From Niastella sp966212235 (GTDB lineage: Bacteria > Bacteroidota > Bacteroidia > Chitinophagales > Chitinophagaceae): DNA of 64,000 nucleotides. Shown here piece by piece: positions 10,130 to 19,600 of the stretch. Made by a program: the position numbers and the translations under genes. The notes beneath the pieces were generated by a model that saw nothing but the letters and a program-made list of their open reading frames with translations, was not told the DNA's origin and searched no databases. The stretch lies in the NCBI GenBank assembly GCA_966212235.1, contig CBIHPP010000012.1:124001-188000 (forward strand). Reading direction: 5' to 3'. How positions within the stretch are numbered: the first letter of the stretch is position 1; the number at the start of each line of letters is the position of its first letter.

Positions 10130-11932
10130 ATGAAAAAGCTTAGAAATATATCCTACGTTGTAGCGGCTTTTGTAGTGACTACCGCTACTTCCTGTAAAAA
10201 GCAATTGGAAGAATATAATCCCACTGCCAGTACGGGTGAAACGTTGTTTAGTACGCCTGCCGGTTTTAGAAGTCTGGTAAATATGTCGTACCAGGATTTA
10301 CATGAGTATTATGGCATTATTGACGGACTTTATATGTGTGAATCCGGTACCGATCTATGGTATAATTATGGCAAGAATGCTTCTGGAAACACCCTGACAC
10401 AATATTTAGGTTTGTCTTCTGCACAGCCCCAGAATTCTTCTTTCTGGACTGCCTCCTACCGGGGAGTTAATTATTGTAATACGGGCATTAAGTTTATTGA
10501 CAAGGCAGGTTTACCTGAATTAGAAAAACCCCAACGCCTGGCCGAATTGCGTTTTTTACGGGCATTGTATTATTATCACATCGTTGAGCAATATGGTAAT
10601 GTGACGCTTGTTACAGCACCAGGTACGGATGGTGTGAATATGACCCCAACACGAAGCGATGTTGAAAAATTCTATGATCTGATGATCAGTGACCTGGAAT
10701 ATGCCAAAGATAATTTGCCGGTAAAATGGGTGGATGTAGAATACAGCCGCGCCTCCAAAAAATCGGCCATGGGTCTGTTGGCCAGGGTATTGCTCACAAG
10801 GGCTTATTATTCTACGGGCTCCGAGGCACAAGCCTGGTTCACCAAGGCAAAAGATGTGGCCGTTGAAGCGATCAATACGCAAGCTGCCTTAGGCGTTAGT
10901 TTGTATCAAAAATATTCTGAGATAGGTCCTTCCGTTTACGGATCAGCTGCTAACAGGGCCGCTAATAAAGAAGCCATGTTTTTATTGGCCTATAATGAAG
11001 CCAACAATACGTTGAATGCCTGGACAGGAAAAAATGGTAACCGTATATTTAAATGGATGTTATCCAGATATGTTGGCAAGCCAGGGATGTCGTCTTCTGT
11101 AATTGTAAATGCATATGGTGTTGCCGATGAGCCAGCCCTGATGCCTACCTGGCATCATCTCGATCTGTTCGAGGAAAGCAAGGATGCCCGTTACGCTGCC
11201 AACTTCCAGGAAGCATGGATGTCTAATGTGGCTTTTACCTGGACTTCAGCAAATATTAAAAATACAGCAGCTAATATTTCTTACGAAAAATTTACTGTAC
11301 CAACAACCGCGACAATCCCTCTTGGAGATACGTGTTTGTTCTTTACTAAAAAAGACTGGGGCGGTAGAACAAGAGATGTCAGGTATCTGGTGGTTGACCG
11401 TAATGACCTTTATGATAATCCGGTTAAAGGAGCGGGAGCCAAAATCAAGAATGATGCATATGTTAATATCCATTTTCCTTCTTTCAAAAAATGGGTTAAT
11501 GCAAACCGTACCTCCACCTCGAATCAGGACTTCGGCGATGCTATGATCATTCGCCTGGCCGAAATGTACCTGATAGCGGCAGAAGCAAGCGTTCAATTGA
11601 ACAATCAAACCGATGCCGCTAAATATGTAAATGTGGTTAGGAAAAGAGCTGCGATACCCGGACAGGAAACTGCCATGGAAGTTGCACCTACTGACATGAC
11701 AATACAATTTATTCTCGACGAACGTGGCCGTGAGTTTGGCGGTGAAATGCAACGTTGGTACGATCTGAAGCGCGTATTTCATAAACCGGAAGACTGGGTT
11801 GCCTATATTAAAAAGTATAATCCTGATATTGAATTGGTGCAAAACAATCACTGGGTACGTCCTATTCCGACAAATGAATTGACTGCCATTTTGAATACAG
11901 CCGAATATGGTCAGAATAAAGATTATCAATAG
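10130..11932 (+). CDS. SusD/RagB-family surface glycan-binding lipoprotein
   Basis: A 600-residue outer-membrane lipoprotein. The signal peptide ends in a lipobox-like TATSCKK with Cys at position 22. The body has the helical TPR-like SusD fold: RLAELRFLRALYYYHIVEQY in the middle, IIRLAEMYLIAAEASVQLN late, and the typical DERGREFGGEMQRWYDLKR near the C-terminus. It covers the SusC barrel encoded just upstream and delivers glycan to it. Transcription probably ends at the hairpins at 11986-12008 and 12084-12111. Confidence 0.95.
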   Translation: MKKLRNISYVVAAFVVTTATSCKKQLEEYNPTASTGETLFSTPAGFRSLVNMSYQDLHEYYGIIDGLYMCESGTDLWYNYGKNASGNTLTQYLGLSSAQPQNSSFWTASYRGVNYCNTGIKFIDKAGLPELEKPQRLAELRFLRALYYYHIVEQYGNVTLVTAPGTDGVNMTPTRSDVEKFYDLMISDLEYAKDNLPVKWVDVEYSRASKKSAMGLLARVLLTRAYYSTGSEAQAWFTKAKDVAVEAINTQAALGVSLYQKYSEIGPSVYGSAANRAANKEAMFLLAYNEANNTLNAWTGKNGNRIFKWMLSRYVGKPGMSSSVIVNAYGVADEPALMPTWHHLDLFEESKDARYAANFQEAWMSNVAFTWTSANIKNTAANISYEKFTVPTTATIPLGDTCLFFTKKDWGGRTRDVRYLVVDRNDLYDNPVKGAGAKIKNDAYVNIHFPSFKKWVNANRTSTSNQDFGDAMIIRLAEMYLIAAEASVQLNNQTDAAKYVNVVRKRAAIPGQETAMEVAPTDMTIQFILDERGREFGGEMQRWYDLKRVFHKPEDWVAYIKKYNPDIELVQNNHWVRPIPTNELTAILNTAEYGQNKDYQ

Positions 11933-11985
11933 TAGATATTTCAAATAGTTACTTATCCTCTGAAGATGTATTCAGAACATCCGTA

Positions 11986-12008
11986 CCCGGGAGCCACAAG
12001 CTTCCGGG
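11986..12008 (+). terminator. GC-rich hairpin downstream of susD
   Basis: CCCGGGAGC pairs with GCTTCCGGG (nine pairs, one G-T) around a five-base loop, 53 bp after the susD stop. The T-run is missing, so it may be an RNA-stabilising hairpin rather than a full terminator. Confidence 0.5.
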
Positions 12009-12082
12009 CAGGATAAAAAAGTAAGCAACCCGTTCAACACACATAGCATTAATTTGATCTAGTAACTTCTAAGACATGGAAG

Positions 12083-12114
12083 AAAAAATCCCGCCGCGAG
12101 GCGGGATTTTTGTT
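12083..12114 (+). terminator. Strong intrinsic terminator
   Basis: AAAAATCCCGCC (12084-12095) pairs perfectly with GGCGGGATTTTT (12100-12111) around a GCGA tetraloop and runs into T-rich sequence. The A- and T-runs make it likely to work in both directions. It separates the SusCD operon from the first Rhs module. Confidence 0.9.
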
Positions 12115-12139
12115 TGTAGGGTGTTTTGCGGAGAGTCAT

Positions 12140-12236
12140 TTACACACTTTTTGTCCAAAATGACACGCTTTTTTAGCAAAACTGCACAGTGTCAAAAATA
12201 ATTTGGGTAATTGAAATGGATTATTGATTTTTATCA
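12140..12236 (+). promoter_or_regulatory. 3 x 21-bp direct-repeat element upstream of Rhs module 1 (element A)
   Basis: Three related units start at 12141 (TACACACTTTTTGTCC), 12162 (GACACGCTTTTTTAGC) and 12183 (TGCACAGTGTC), exactly 21 bp apart, that is, two helical turns. They are followed at 12219-12236 by GATTATTGATTTTTATCA. Both parts recur at 21604-21699 in front of module 2, and the triple repeat recurs at 53009 and on the minus strand at 34264. A direct-repeat operator bound on one helix face (for example by a LytTR-type regulator) is a guess. Confidence 0.6.
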
Positions 12237-12278
12237 GGTAATTATTAACGATAGACCAGTAGTCGAAAAATTGTCCCA

Positions 12279-12407
12279 ATGCAACCAAAGCTAAACCTTA
12301 TCTGTATGATTGTTTTATGTCCGACCAATGCCATACTGGCAAAGGATAGTCCTTCTTCAATTAATAGGAACATCAATTCTCCTTCCTTTTTTTTCAACAA
12401 TCAATAA
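12279..12407 (+). CDS. Short leader ORF beginning MQPKLNLI, module 1
   Basis: A 42-codon frame between the 21-bp element and the first module gene. Its first eight codons give MQPKLNLI. The leader of module 2 (21775-21909) holds a 44-codon frame that also begins MQPKLNLI, after which the two diverge. It may be a leader peptide, or simply conserved leader DNA that chances to be open. Translation is not shown. Confidence 0.25.
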   Translation: MQPKLNLICMIVLCPTNAILAKDSPSSINRNINSPSFFFNNQ

Positions 12408-12492
12408 CAACGCAACCCAGCCATGTGCCCAACCGATCAGCTACCGGATAGGATATTACTTTTAATAGCAATTTTAAATAGCACCAGTTCAA

Positions 12493-15400
12493 ATGATTTG
12501 TATGCGTAAAGCCTTATTAAACCTTTTTTTGTTTTGCCTTATTTTTTCAGCAAAAGCGCAACATAAGCTGCCTTCTCTTGATTACCAACCACAGTCTCCA
12601 ACTACAGCTGCATTTACACGGTATGGAGACATACCAGTTGATCTAAGTACGGGAGTGCCATCCATCAGTATCCCGATTTATACCCTGAGTTCACATGGTA
12701 TCAATTTGCCAATTTCTATTTCTTATCATGCTTCGGGAATAAAAGTGCAGGATGTTGCCAGTGCTGTGGGTTTGGGCTGGACTTTAAATGCAGGTGGCAT
12801 AATAACCCGGTCGGTATTCGGACAGCCTGATGAACAACTTGATATAATTACTTCCGGACAGCCGGTAACCCACCGCCCGCCTTTTTCAACTACTGAAGAG
12901 TTTCGTCAGTTTTCTTATCGATATGGAAACCCCGAGGATTTTGCTTCGGATTTACATCATTTTTATTTAAATAAGGTTACCTACGATTATTATTCCGATC
13001 GGTATTATTATAATCTGGGTAATGGAGAGAGTGGCATTTTCAGAAGGGATTTTCAAAATGATACCATACGACTTATTCCATATAAGCCCACAAAAGTTAA
13101 GTTTTACTGGAAAAATGGTGTGGTTAGTCATGAAAACCTAATGATATCAATGACGGCGGTGGATGGCAATATTTATCATTTTAAAAGAAATAGGTTTGAT
13201 CTCTGGCATTTGGATAGAATAGTAAATAGTTCTTACACGGATTCTGTTCAATTTTACACACATTATGAAGAGGCGCAAGCCTGGAGCTATAATGATGGAT
13301 CTAAGTTTGGCGTTTACAGAAATTCCGTTTATGAAAGAACGGAGCCGTATGTACGGGATGCATCACCTGGCAATCCATGTTGGCAGACTTTGGAGATAGG
13401 GGGAGTGAACCGTAGCGATAGAGTAGCCGATTATAACAATGTAATTGATGAGATCTTAGTTATTGATAGTATTGTAGCTTCAAATGGAGTAATTCGCTTC
13501 TCTTATGTACAAGACAGATCAGATGGTCCCCCATCCCTAGGACTTAAATCACGATTAACAAATGTGCAGGTATATAGTAAACCTGAAGGCATATTGATAA
13601 AAAATGTAAACTTTTTTAATTCTATTAGATCAGATGGCGATATATTAAGCAAACGATTGTTTTTGGATAGTGTACAAATTGGGGCAAGCAGGGAGGAAAA
13701 ATATGCTTTTAAGTATAATCCGATGCCTCTTCCCCTTTATCCTGTATTGGCTGATTTTAATGGCAATCCGGCTGAGACCATATTTAATGAAGATTTTTGG
13801 GGGTATTATAACGGCCATTGGAGCAATTCATTACTTAGTACACAATTCACCAATGCTGCAGGTGCCGGAAACCGTTTCCCGGATGAAAATTATGCAAAGG
13901 CTGGTATCCTGGAAGAAATTAATTATCCAACAGGCGGTAAAACAGTTTTTGAATTTGAATCAAACAGGGTATCCACCGATTTTTATGGATATGGGTTTGA
14001 TCAATCAGAAATACCGGCCGATGGAAAAATTGGCGGGCTTCGGGTAAAAAAAATAGCTACTTACCCTTACGGGGGCGCAACCCCTCAGGTTAAACAATAT
14101 GAATATACCTGCAATTTGCCGGCTGTTTATGGGTATATGTGGTATGACATGTTTGTTTACTACCAGCAAGTGTTCCATACCTTCACCCCAAAAGATTTTA
14201 ATGGCAATTGGTGTCAATTTTATTATCATAATTATTCACAGCATAATGTAGCTGTGGCAAAGCCTTTCGGGCGTGTTATCGGTACCAGCCGCGCTCCTTT
14301 AGTGTATGACGAGGTAACAGAATACGTAGGAAATGGCAATTCAAACATAGGTAAAACAATATATTATTATTATTTGCCTGATCAGGGCGAAGATTATAAT
14401 TCTGACCCACGGTTTCAAGGACCTTACCCATATGATAGAGGTAATTATGCCCCGACTTTATTAAAAAAAGAAGAATATAAAAATGAAAATGGCCAATATA
14501 AGATTGTTCGGAAAACAGAAACCTTAACTAATGTTGTGAAACAGAAAACATTTATTACCGGTTTTAACCTGGAGTCAGATTTAATTTTCAATAGTTTGAA
14601 CGGGAACGATCCTTTCGACTATTATAACATGGGTCTTCATTACGACTTTATTGGAACTTTGTATTATAAAGAAAATAAAGGATATACCGATCTTATAGTA
14701 CCGTACGAAACAAGCGTATGTGAATATGTGGATGGAAATCAATACCTGAAAACTACTACCAAATATGAGTATAATGATTACTGTCAGCAAATTTCCGCCA
14801 TTACCACTACCAGCAAAGGAGATGTACTTACTACAAAATATAAATACCCGGTAGATTATTCTTCGCAGGCTCCTTACAACACCATGGTTGAAAGAAATAA
14901 TATTTCGCCGGTTATTGAGCAATCTTCTTATAAAAATAATACTAACTTTTTGCAATCAACAAAAACCAATTATGATTATTGGGACCGGGCGTCTGCAAAC
15001 TGGGGATATAATGGAGACAATTTTTTGATAGTACCCAAAACTGTGGAAACCAGGAAAGGGGGAAACGCTGCTGAAACAAGGTTACAGTATTATTTGTATG
15101 ATGAAAATGGAAATCCGCGTTATGTAGCAAAAGAAAATGATGTACGTCAATTGTATATATGGGCATATAATAAAACATATCCAATTGCACAAGTGCTTAA
15201 TGTACCAGAAGTACAGCGCTCAACAGTATCGTATACCTCTTTTGAGGATAATAATTCCGGTGGCTGGGCATTATTCGGAAGCGTGCAGTATGTAGACGAT
15301 AATTCAGTTCCTACCGGGAAAAGATGTCTTGCATTAAACCCCGTTGGATTATCCAAGGGAATTTCCAACTCTACCGCCTATATACTTTCATATTGGTACA

Positions 15401-16611
15401 AAGCCGGCAGTACAGTCAATGTTTCAGGCAATTCGACTATTCTTACATCATCTGTACCCAAAAATGGTTGGATATATGTAAAAAGAAAGATAACCGGAAC
15501 AAGCGATCTATACATTTCCGGCAGCGGATATATTGATGAAGTACGCTTATATCCCGAATCTGCACAAATGACCACCTATGCGTATGAGCCATTGATAGGA
15601 GTGACTGCACAATGTGATGTGAACGATAGGATCACATATTACTCGTATGATGCTTCGGGTCGTTTAACCCTTATAAAAGATGATGATGGAAATATATTGA
15701 AGAAAATCTGTTATAACTACCAGGGCCAGGTAGAAAATTGCGGGGTAAATGTAACACCACAGTGGATTACTACCGGCGCTACACGTTGCAAACCCTGCCC
15801 TGTCAATAGCAATTATATTACGAATATCCTGCAGCAGGAGGAGCGGGATAATAATAGTAACAGCGATTCTTACGGGATTACTCGTTGGGTAGATACAGAT
15901 ATTCCCGGCAATTGTTTCAGCCCCCCCGATTGGCGAAATACGGCAAATACACGATGTGTAATTGTCGGTGGCCAGATTACCGGCGAGCAGGAACAGGAAA
16001 AATTAGATGTAAATCCCTGTAGCAACTACTTTGGCGAACTCCGGTGGGTAAGCGTAGGAATGAATACGGCAGCTTGTGTACCTCCCGCCGTATTCAACAG
16101 CCTGGATGTAAGCGGTAATTATTATTCACAGAATTGTTCCTCAACCCAACTTGGGTTACCTTACTATGTAAGTATGCCGGATGGGAGTTTTACTTCTACA
16201 TCAAGTATCCCAGATGCTACAAATCTTGCCAGGCAGGAGGCGCAACGTAGAGCCAATGTTTCAGGAGGTTGTACCACTATTTATGTAAGACTTGTGAAAG
16301 AAAATGAAATATTCACTGATGTAGGAGCCGCTGCCGATTTTTATTTCAGGTTTTATTCGGATGCAGCGGGTACAGTAAGAACTACGCTGCCTGCAGACGT
16401 TGTTATTAATTGGCGAATGCATTTTTATTGGACTTATAATGGTGGCCCTCCGACTGGTGAGGATTATAATATTATTGAAATTATTAGAGCAGATGCCGGA
16501 ATGGATGAGGTAAGCTTAAAGGATGTTGAGACTTTGAATTGCCGATATGGGGGTGATTGCGTTCATTTTGAACCAACTTTGAGTGGTGGCCGATATGTAA
16601 TGATACCATAA
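12493..16611 (+). CDS. Secreted YD-repeat (Rhs-type) protein with DUF5977-like tail, module 1
   Basis: A 1,372-residue protein with a signal peptide; the initiator may be ATG 12493 or, as the cleaner signal suggests, ATG 12502 (MRKALLNLFLFCLIFSAKAQ). The N-terminal block (YGDIPVDLSTGVPSISIPIY, then SYHASGIKVQDVASAVGLGW) is the start of Bacteroidota Rhs/SpvB-like shells. The middle has YPTGGKTVFEFE, and YD-type repeats follow near residue 1040 (TYYSYDASGRLTLIKDDDGN). Repeated NTRCVIVGGQ-type Cys motifs come next, then a DUF5977-like section at about 1200-1260. It has no toxin tip. The paralogue at 22029 has the same order of parts. It is 20 bp upstream of the Rhs-core gene and probably forms a shell or carrier with it, as TcB does with TcC; that comparison is inference. 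Confidence 0.8.
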   Translation: MICMRKALLNLFLFCLIFSAKAQHKLPSLDYQPQSPTTAAFTRYGDIPVDLSTGVPSISIPIYTLSSHGINLPISISYHASGIKVQDVASAVGLGWTLNAGGIITRSVFGQPDEQLDIITSGQPVTHRPPFSTTEEFRQFSYRYGNPEDFASDLHHFYLNKVTYDYYSDRYYYNLGNGESGIFRRDFQNDTIRLIPYKPTKVKFYWKNGVVSHENLMISMTAVDGNIYHFKRNRFDLWHLDRIVNSSYTDSVQFYTHYEEAQAWSYNDGSKFGVYRNSVYERTEPYVRDASPGNPCWQTLEIGGVNRSDRVADYNNVIDEILVIDSIVASNGVIRFSYVQDRSDGPPSLGLKSRLTNVQVYSKPEGILIKNVNFFNSIRSDGDILSKRLFLDSVQIGASREEKYAFKYNPMPLPLYPVLADFNGNPAETIFNEDFWGYYNGHWSNSLLSTQFTNAAGAGNRFPDENYAKAGILEEINYPTGGKTVFEFESNRVSTDFYGYGFDQSEIPADGKIGGLRVKKIATYPYGGATPQVKQYEYTCNLPAVYGYMWYDMFVYYQQVFHTFTPKDFNGNWCQFYYHNYSQHNVAVAKPFGRVIGTSRAPLVYDEVTEYVGNGNSNIGKTIYYYYLPDQGEDYNSDPRFQGPYPYDRGNYAPTLLKKEEYKNENGQYKIVRKTETLTNVVKQKTFITGFNLESDLIFNSLNGNDPFDYYNMGLHYDFIGTLYYKENKGYTDLIVPYETSVCEYVDGNQYLKTTTKYEYNDYCQQISAITTTSKGDVLTTKYKYPVDYSSQAPYNTMVERNNISPVIEQSSYKNNTNFLQSTKTNYDYWDRASANWGYNGDNFLIVPKTVETRKGGNAAETRLQYYLYDENGNPRYVAKENDVRQLYIWAYNKTYPIAQVLNVPEVQRSTVSYTSFEDNNSGGWALFGSVQYVDDNSVPTGKRCLALNPVGLSKGISNSTAYILSYWYKAGSTVNVSGNSTILTSSVPKNGWIYVKRKITGTSDLYISGSGYIDEVRLYPESAQMTTYAYEPLIGVTAQCDVNDRITYYSYDASGRLTLIKDDDGNILKKICYNYQGQVENCGVNVTPQWITTGATRCKPCPVNSNYITNILQQEERDNNSNSDSYGITRWVDTDIPGNCFSPPDWRNTANTRCVIVGGQITGEQEQEKLDVNPCSNYFGELRWVSVGMNTAACVPPAVFNSLDVSGNYYSQNCSSTQLGLPYYVSMPDGSFTSTSSIPDATNLARQEAQRRANVSGGCTTIYVRLVKENEIFTDVGAAADFYFRFYSDAAGTVRTTLPADVVINWRMHFYWTYNGGPPTGEDYNIIEIIRADAGMDEVSLKDVETLNCRYGGDCVHFEPTLSGGRYVMIP

Positions 16612-16631
16612 CCCATTAAACCGAAACCTAT

Positions 16632-19600
16632 ATGCTTTTTAGATCGATCATAAAATCAGGCCTGATGATGCTATGCGCATTGCTAGCTATCTTATCCTTG
16701 CATGCACAGGATGCAACACCTAAAACGTATGATCCTTATCCTGCTAATTTACCGGTCAACTACATACGTACCTGGGATGCGTTGTCGCCGGTTACAGATC
16801 CCAATCAGTTGGTAACAAAACCACGTAAAGAAGCGGTGCAAACGACTTCCTATGCCGATGGTTTAGGCCGGCCATTGCAAACGGTGGTAAGGCAGGGGGC
16901 TTTAAAAAGCGGGGGAACACCTGCCGACCTGGTGTCTGCCAAAGTATATGATGAATACGGGCGGGAAGTACGTACTTATCTTCCCTTTGTATCATCAGGA
17001 ACCCAGGGCGCTATCAAATTCGATCCATTTCAGCAGCAGCAAAATTTCTATAGTGATAATAATGTCAATAGTCCCATAAAAGGGCAGGGCGAAACGTTTT
17101 ATTATGGAAAAACGGAGTATGAACCATCGCCATTAAACCGGGTAGAAAGAACATATGCACCTGGTAACAGCTGGGTGAACCAGGGAAAGGGGCTTCAGGT
17201 AAAATACCTGATCAATACGCTGGCTGATGAAGTGCGCGTATGGAATGTAGCTGATGTAGCCAATAGCTTTGGCGCCTATAGCACACCTTCCGGGAGTGCC
17301 GGAATATATGGAGCCGATATCTTATTTAAAACGATTACAATTGATGAGCGGGGTAACCAGGTTGTAGAATTCAAGACAAAAGAAGGCCTGGTAATTCTGA
17401 AAAAGGTCCAGGTCAATGCAACCACATTTGATAATGGCAGCGGCAGCGGACATACCAACTGGATATGTACCTATTATCTCTATGATGATTATAACCAGCT
17501 GCGAGCAGTAATACAACCAAAGGGTGTTGATCTATTGAGGCAAAATAACTGGGATTTTGCGGCGCTGAATGGCGATATTCTTGAGGAACAATGTTTCCGG
17601 TATGAATATGACCATCGTGACCGGATGATCATGAAAAAAGTACCGGGTGCCGGTGCGGTGCAAATGGTGTATGATACACGTGACCGGCTGGTGATGACCC
17701 AGGATGCGAATATGGCCAATCCTTCGAAAATGCAATGGTTGGTTACAAAATATGATGACCTGAACCGGCCGGTAACTACGTATTTAATAACCGACCCGGC
17801 TAAATATATAGATGCCGCTTATCATAGGGACCAGGCAAAGCTCAGCACATCGTATCCCAATGTTGCTGCTTATACAAACGAGTTGTTGACAGAAACACAC
17901 TATGATAACTATGATGGTATTCCATCGGGGTTAACAGGATCGCTTAACGGCAGCGGCTACACAACTTATCTGAATGCGGCAGCCGATGAGTTTCCAGATG
18001 CGGTAACACCGGCAGGATCCGTTATCGGTCTTGTTACCTGGACAAAAGTGAAGGTACTGGGAGAGAACAAATACATTACATCCTGCAATATTTATGACGA
18101 AAAGAAAAGAGTCATCCAGGTACAGGTTAATAATTATACAGGGGCCATGGATATTGTTACCAACCAGTATAGTTTTTCCGGACAGTTGTTGCGGAGTCAT
18201 TTAAAACACCAGAAGGGAATTCCGAATGCACAAAGCTATGAACTGGCTACAAAGAACAAATACGATGTGCTGGGAAGAATTGAAACCGTTGAAAAGAACC
18301 TGAACGGCAGTGGCTGGAAACAAATTTCGGACATGACCTACGATGTGCTTGGACAGGTAAAAACCAAAACGCTATCACCCGGCTTTAATAATACTCCCGG
18401 ACTGGAATTGCTTGAATACGATTATAACATCCGTGGCTGGATGTTAGGTGCCAATCGTGAGTATGCAAAGGATCCAATGGGCGCAGGTCACTTTTTTGGG
18501 TTTGATTTAGGGTACGATAAACAGACTATTGCTTCTTTAGGGACTTATGGAGCTGCGCAGTTTAATGGCAACATTGCCGGAACTGTTTGGAAAAGCAAAG
18601 GTGATGGACAGGTAAGAAAATACGATTTTACCTATGACCCGGTAAACCGGTTGACAGGAGCAGATTTTAATCAATATAACACCGGCTTTAATAGAACAGC
18701 AGGCATTGACTTTTCCGTGTCCAATCTTACTTATGATCCTAATGGAAATATTCTTACCCAAACTCAAAAGGGATTGAAGGTGACCGGCAGTGATTTTATA
18801 GATCAGTTAACATATAAATACAATAAGGGCGATAACTCCAACCGGTTGATGAATGTAATAGATGGAAATAATGATACACAAACAAAACTGGGTGACTTCC
18901 GGTCATCGCAGAAGTATATCAATGACCTGGGCGGAACTAAAATGGCCACTGCCGTCGATTATGACTATGATGCAAATGGTAACCTGATTTTTGACAAGAA
19001 CAAGGATATTACTTCCATCACTTACAATCACCTGAATCTACCTCAAGCCATCACGATAGCTAATAAAGGCAGTATAGAATATGTGTATGATGCAAGCGGG
19101 ACAAAATTAAAGAAAGTAGTACATGAAACGGGTAGGCCTGATAAAACCACGTTATATCTGTTTGGTATCTATGAAGATGATGTATTGCAGTTTTTGCCAC
19201 AGGAAGAAGGCCGGATAAGGCCGTTACGGGATGCCAATGGCGCCATCACCACTTTTACCTGGGATTACTTTGTAAAAGATCATTTGGGTAATGTGCGCAT
19301 GGTACTGAGCGAAGAACAGAAAACAGATATCTACCAGGCGGGGATGGAAGATGCCAATCGTAGTTTTGAAGTGGATCTGTTTGGATCAAAGATCAATACC
19401 ACGGTTGCAGATAAACCAACGATACCATCTCCGGGTTTTGACAGTGATAATGCCAATCAGAAAGTAAGTAAATTGAACGGCTCCACAGCAGAAGGCAGGG
19501 TAGGTCCGGGAGTTATCCTGAAGGTAATGGCCGGCGATAAAATAAAAGCGAAGACGTATACCTGGTATAAATCCTCAGGAATGGATAATACTACCGATCC

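Noticed and set aside
11246..11944. A 232-codon minus frame opposite susD
   Set aside because: Shadow of the susD gene; composition is not protein-like.
12130..12190. Riboswitch before the Rhs module
   Set aside because: The conserved part is a direct repeat in phase 21 with no stable stem set; a DNA operator is more likely.
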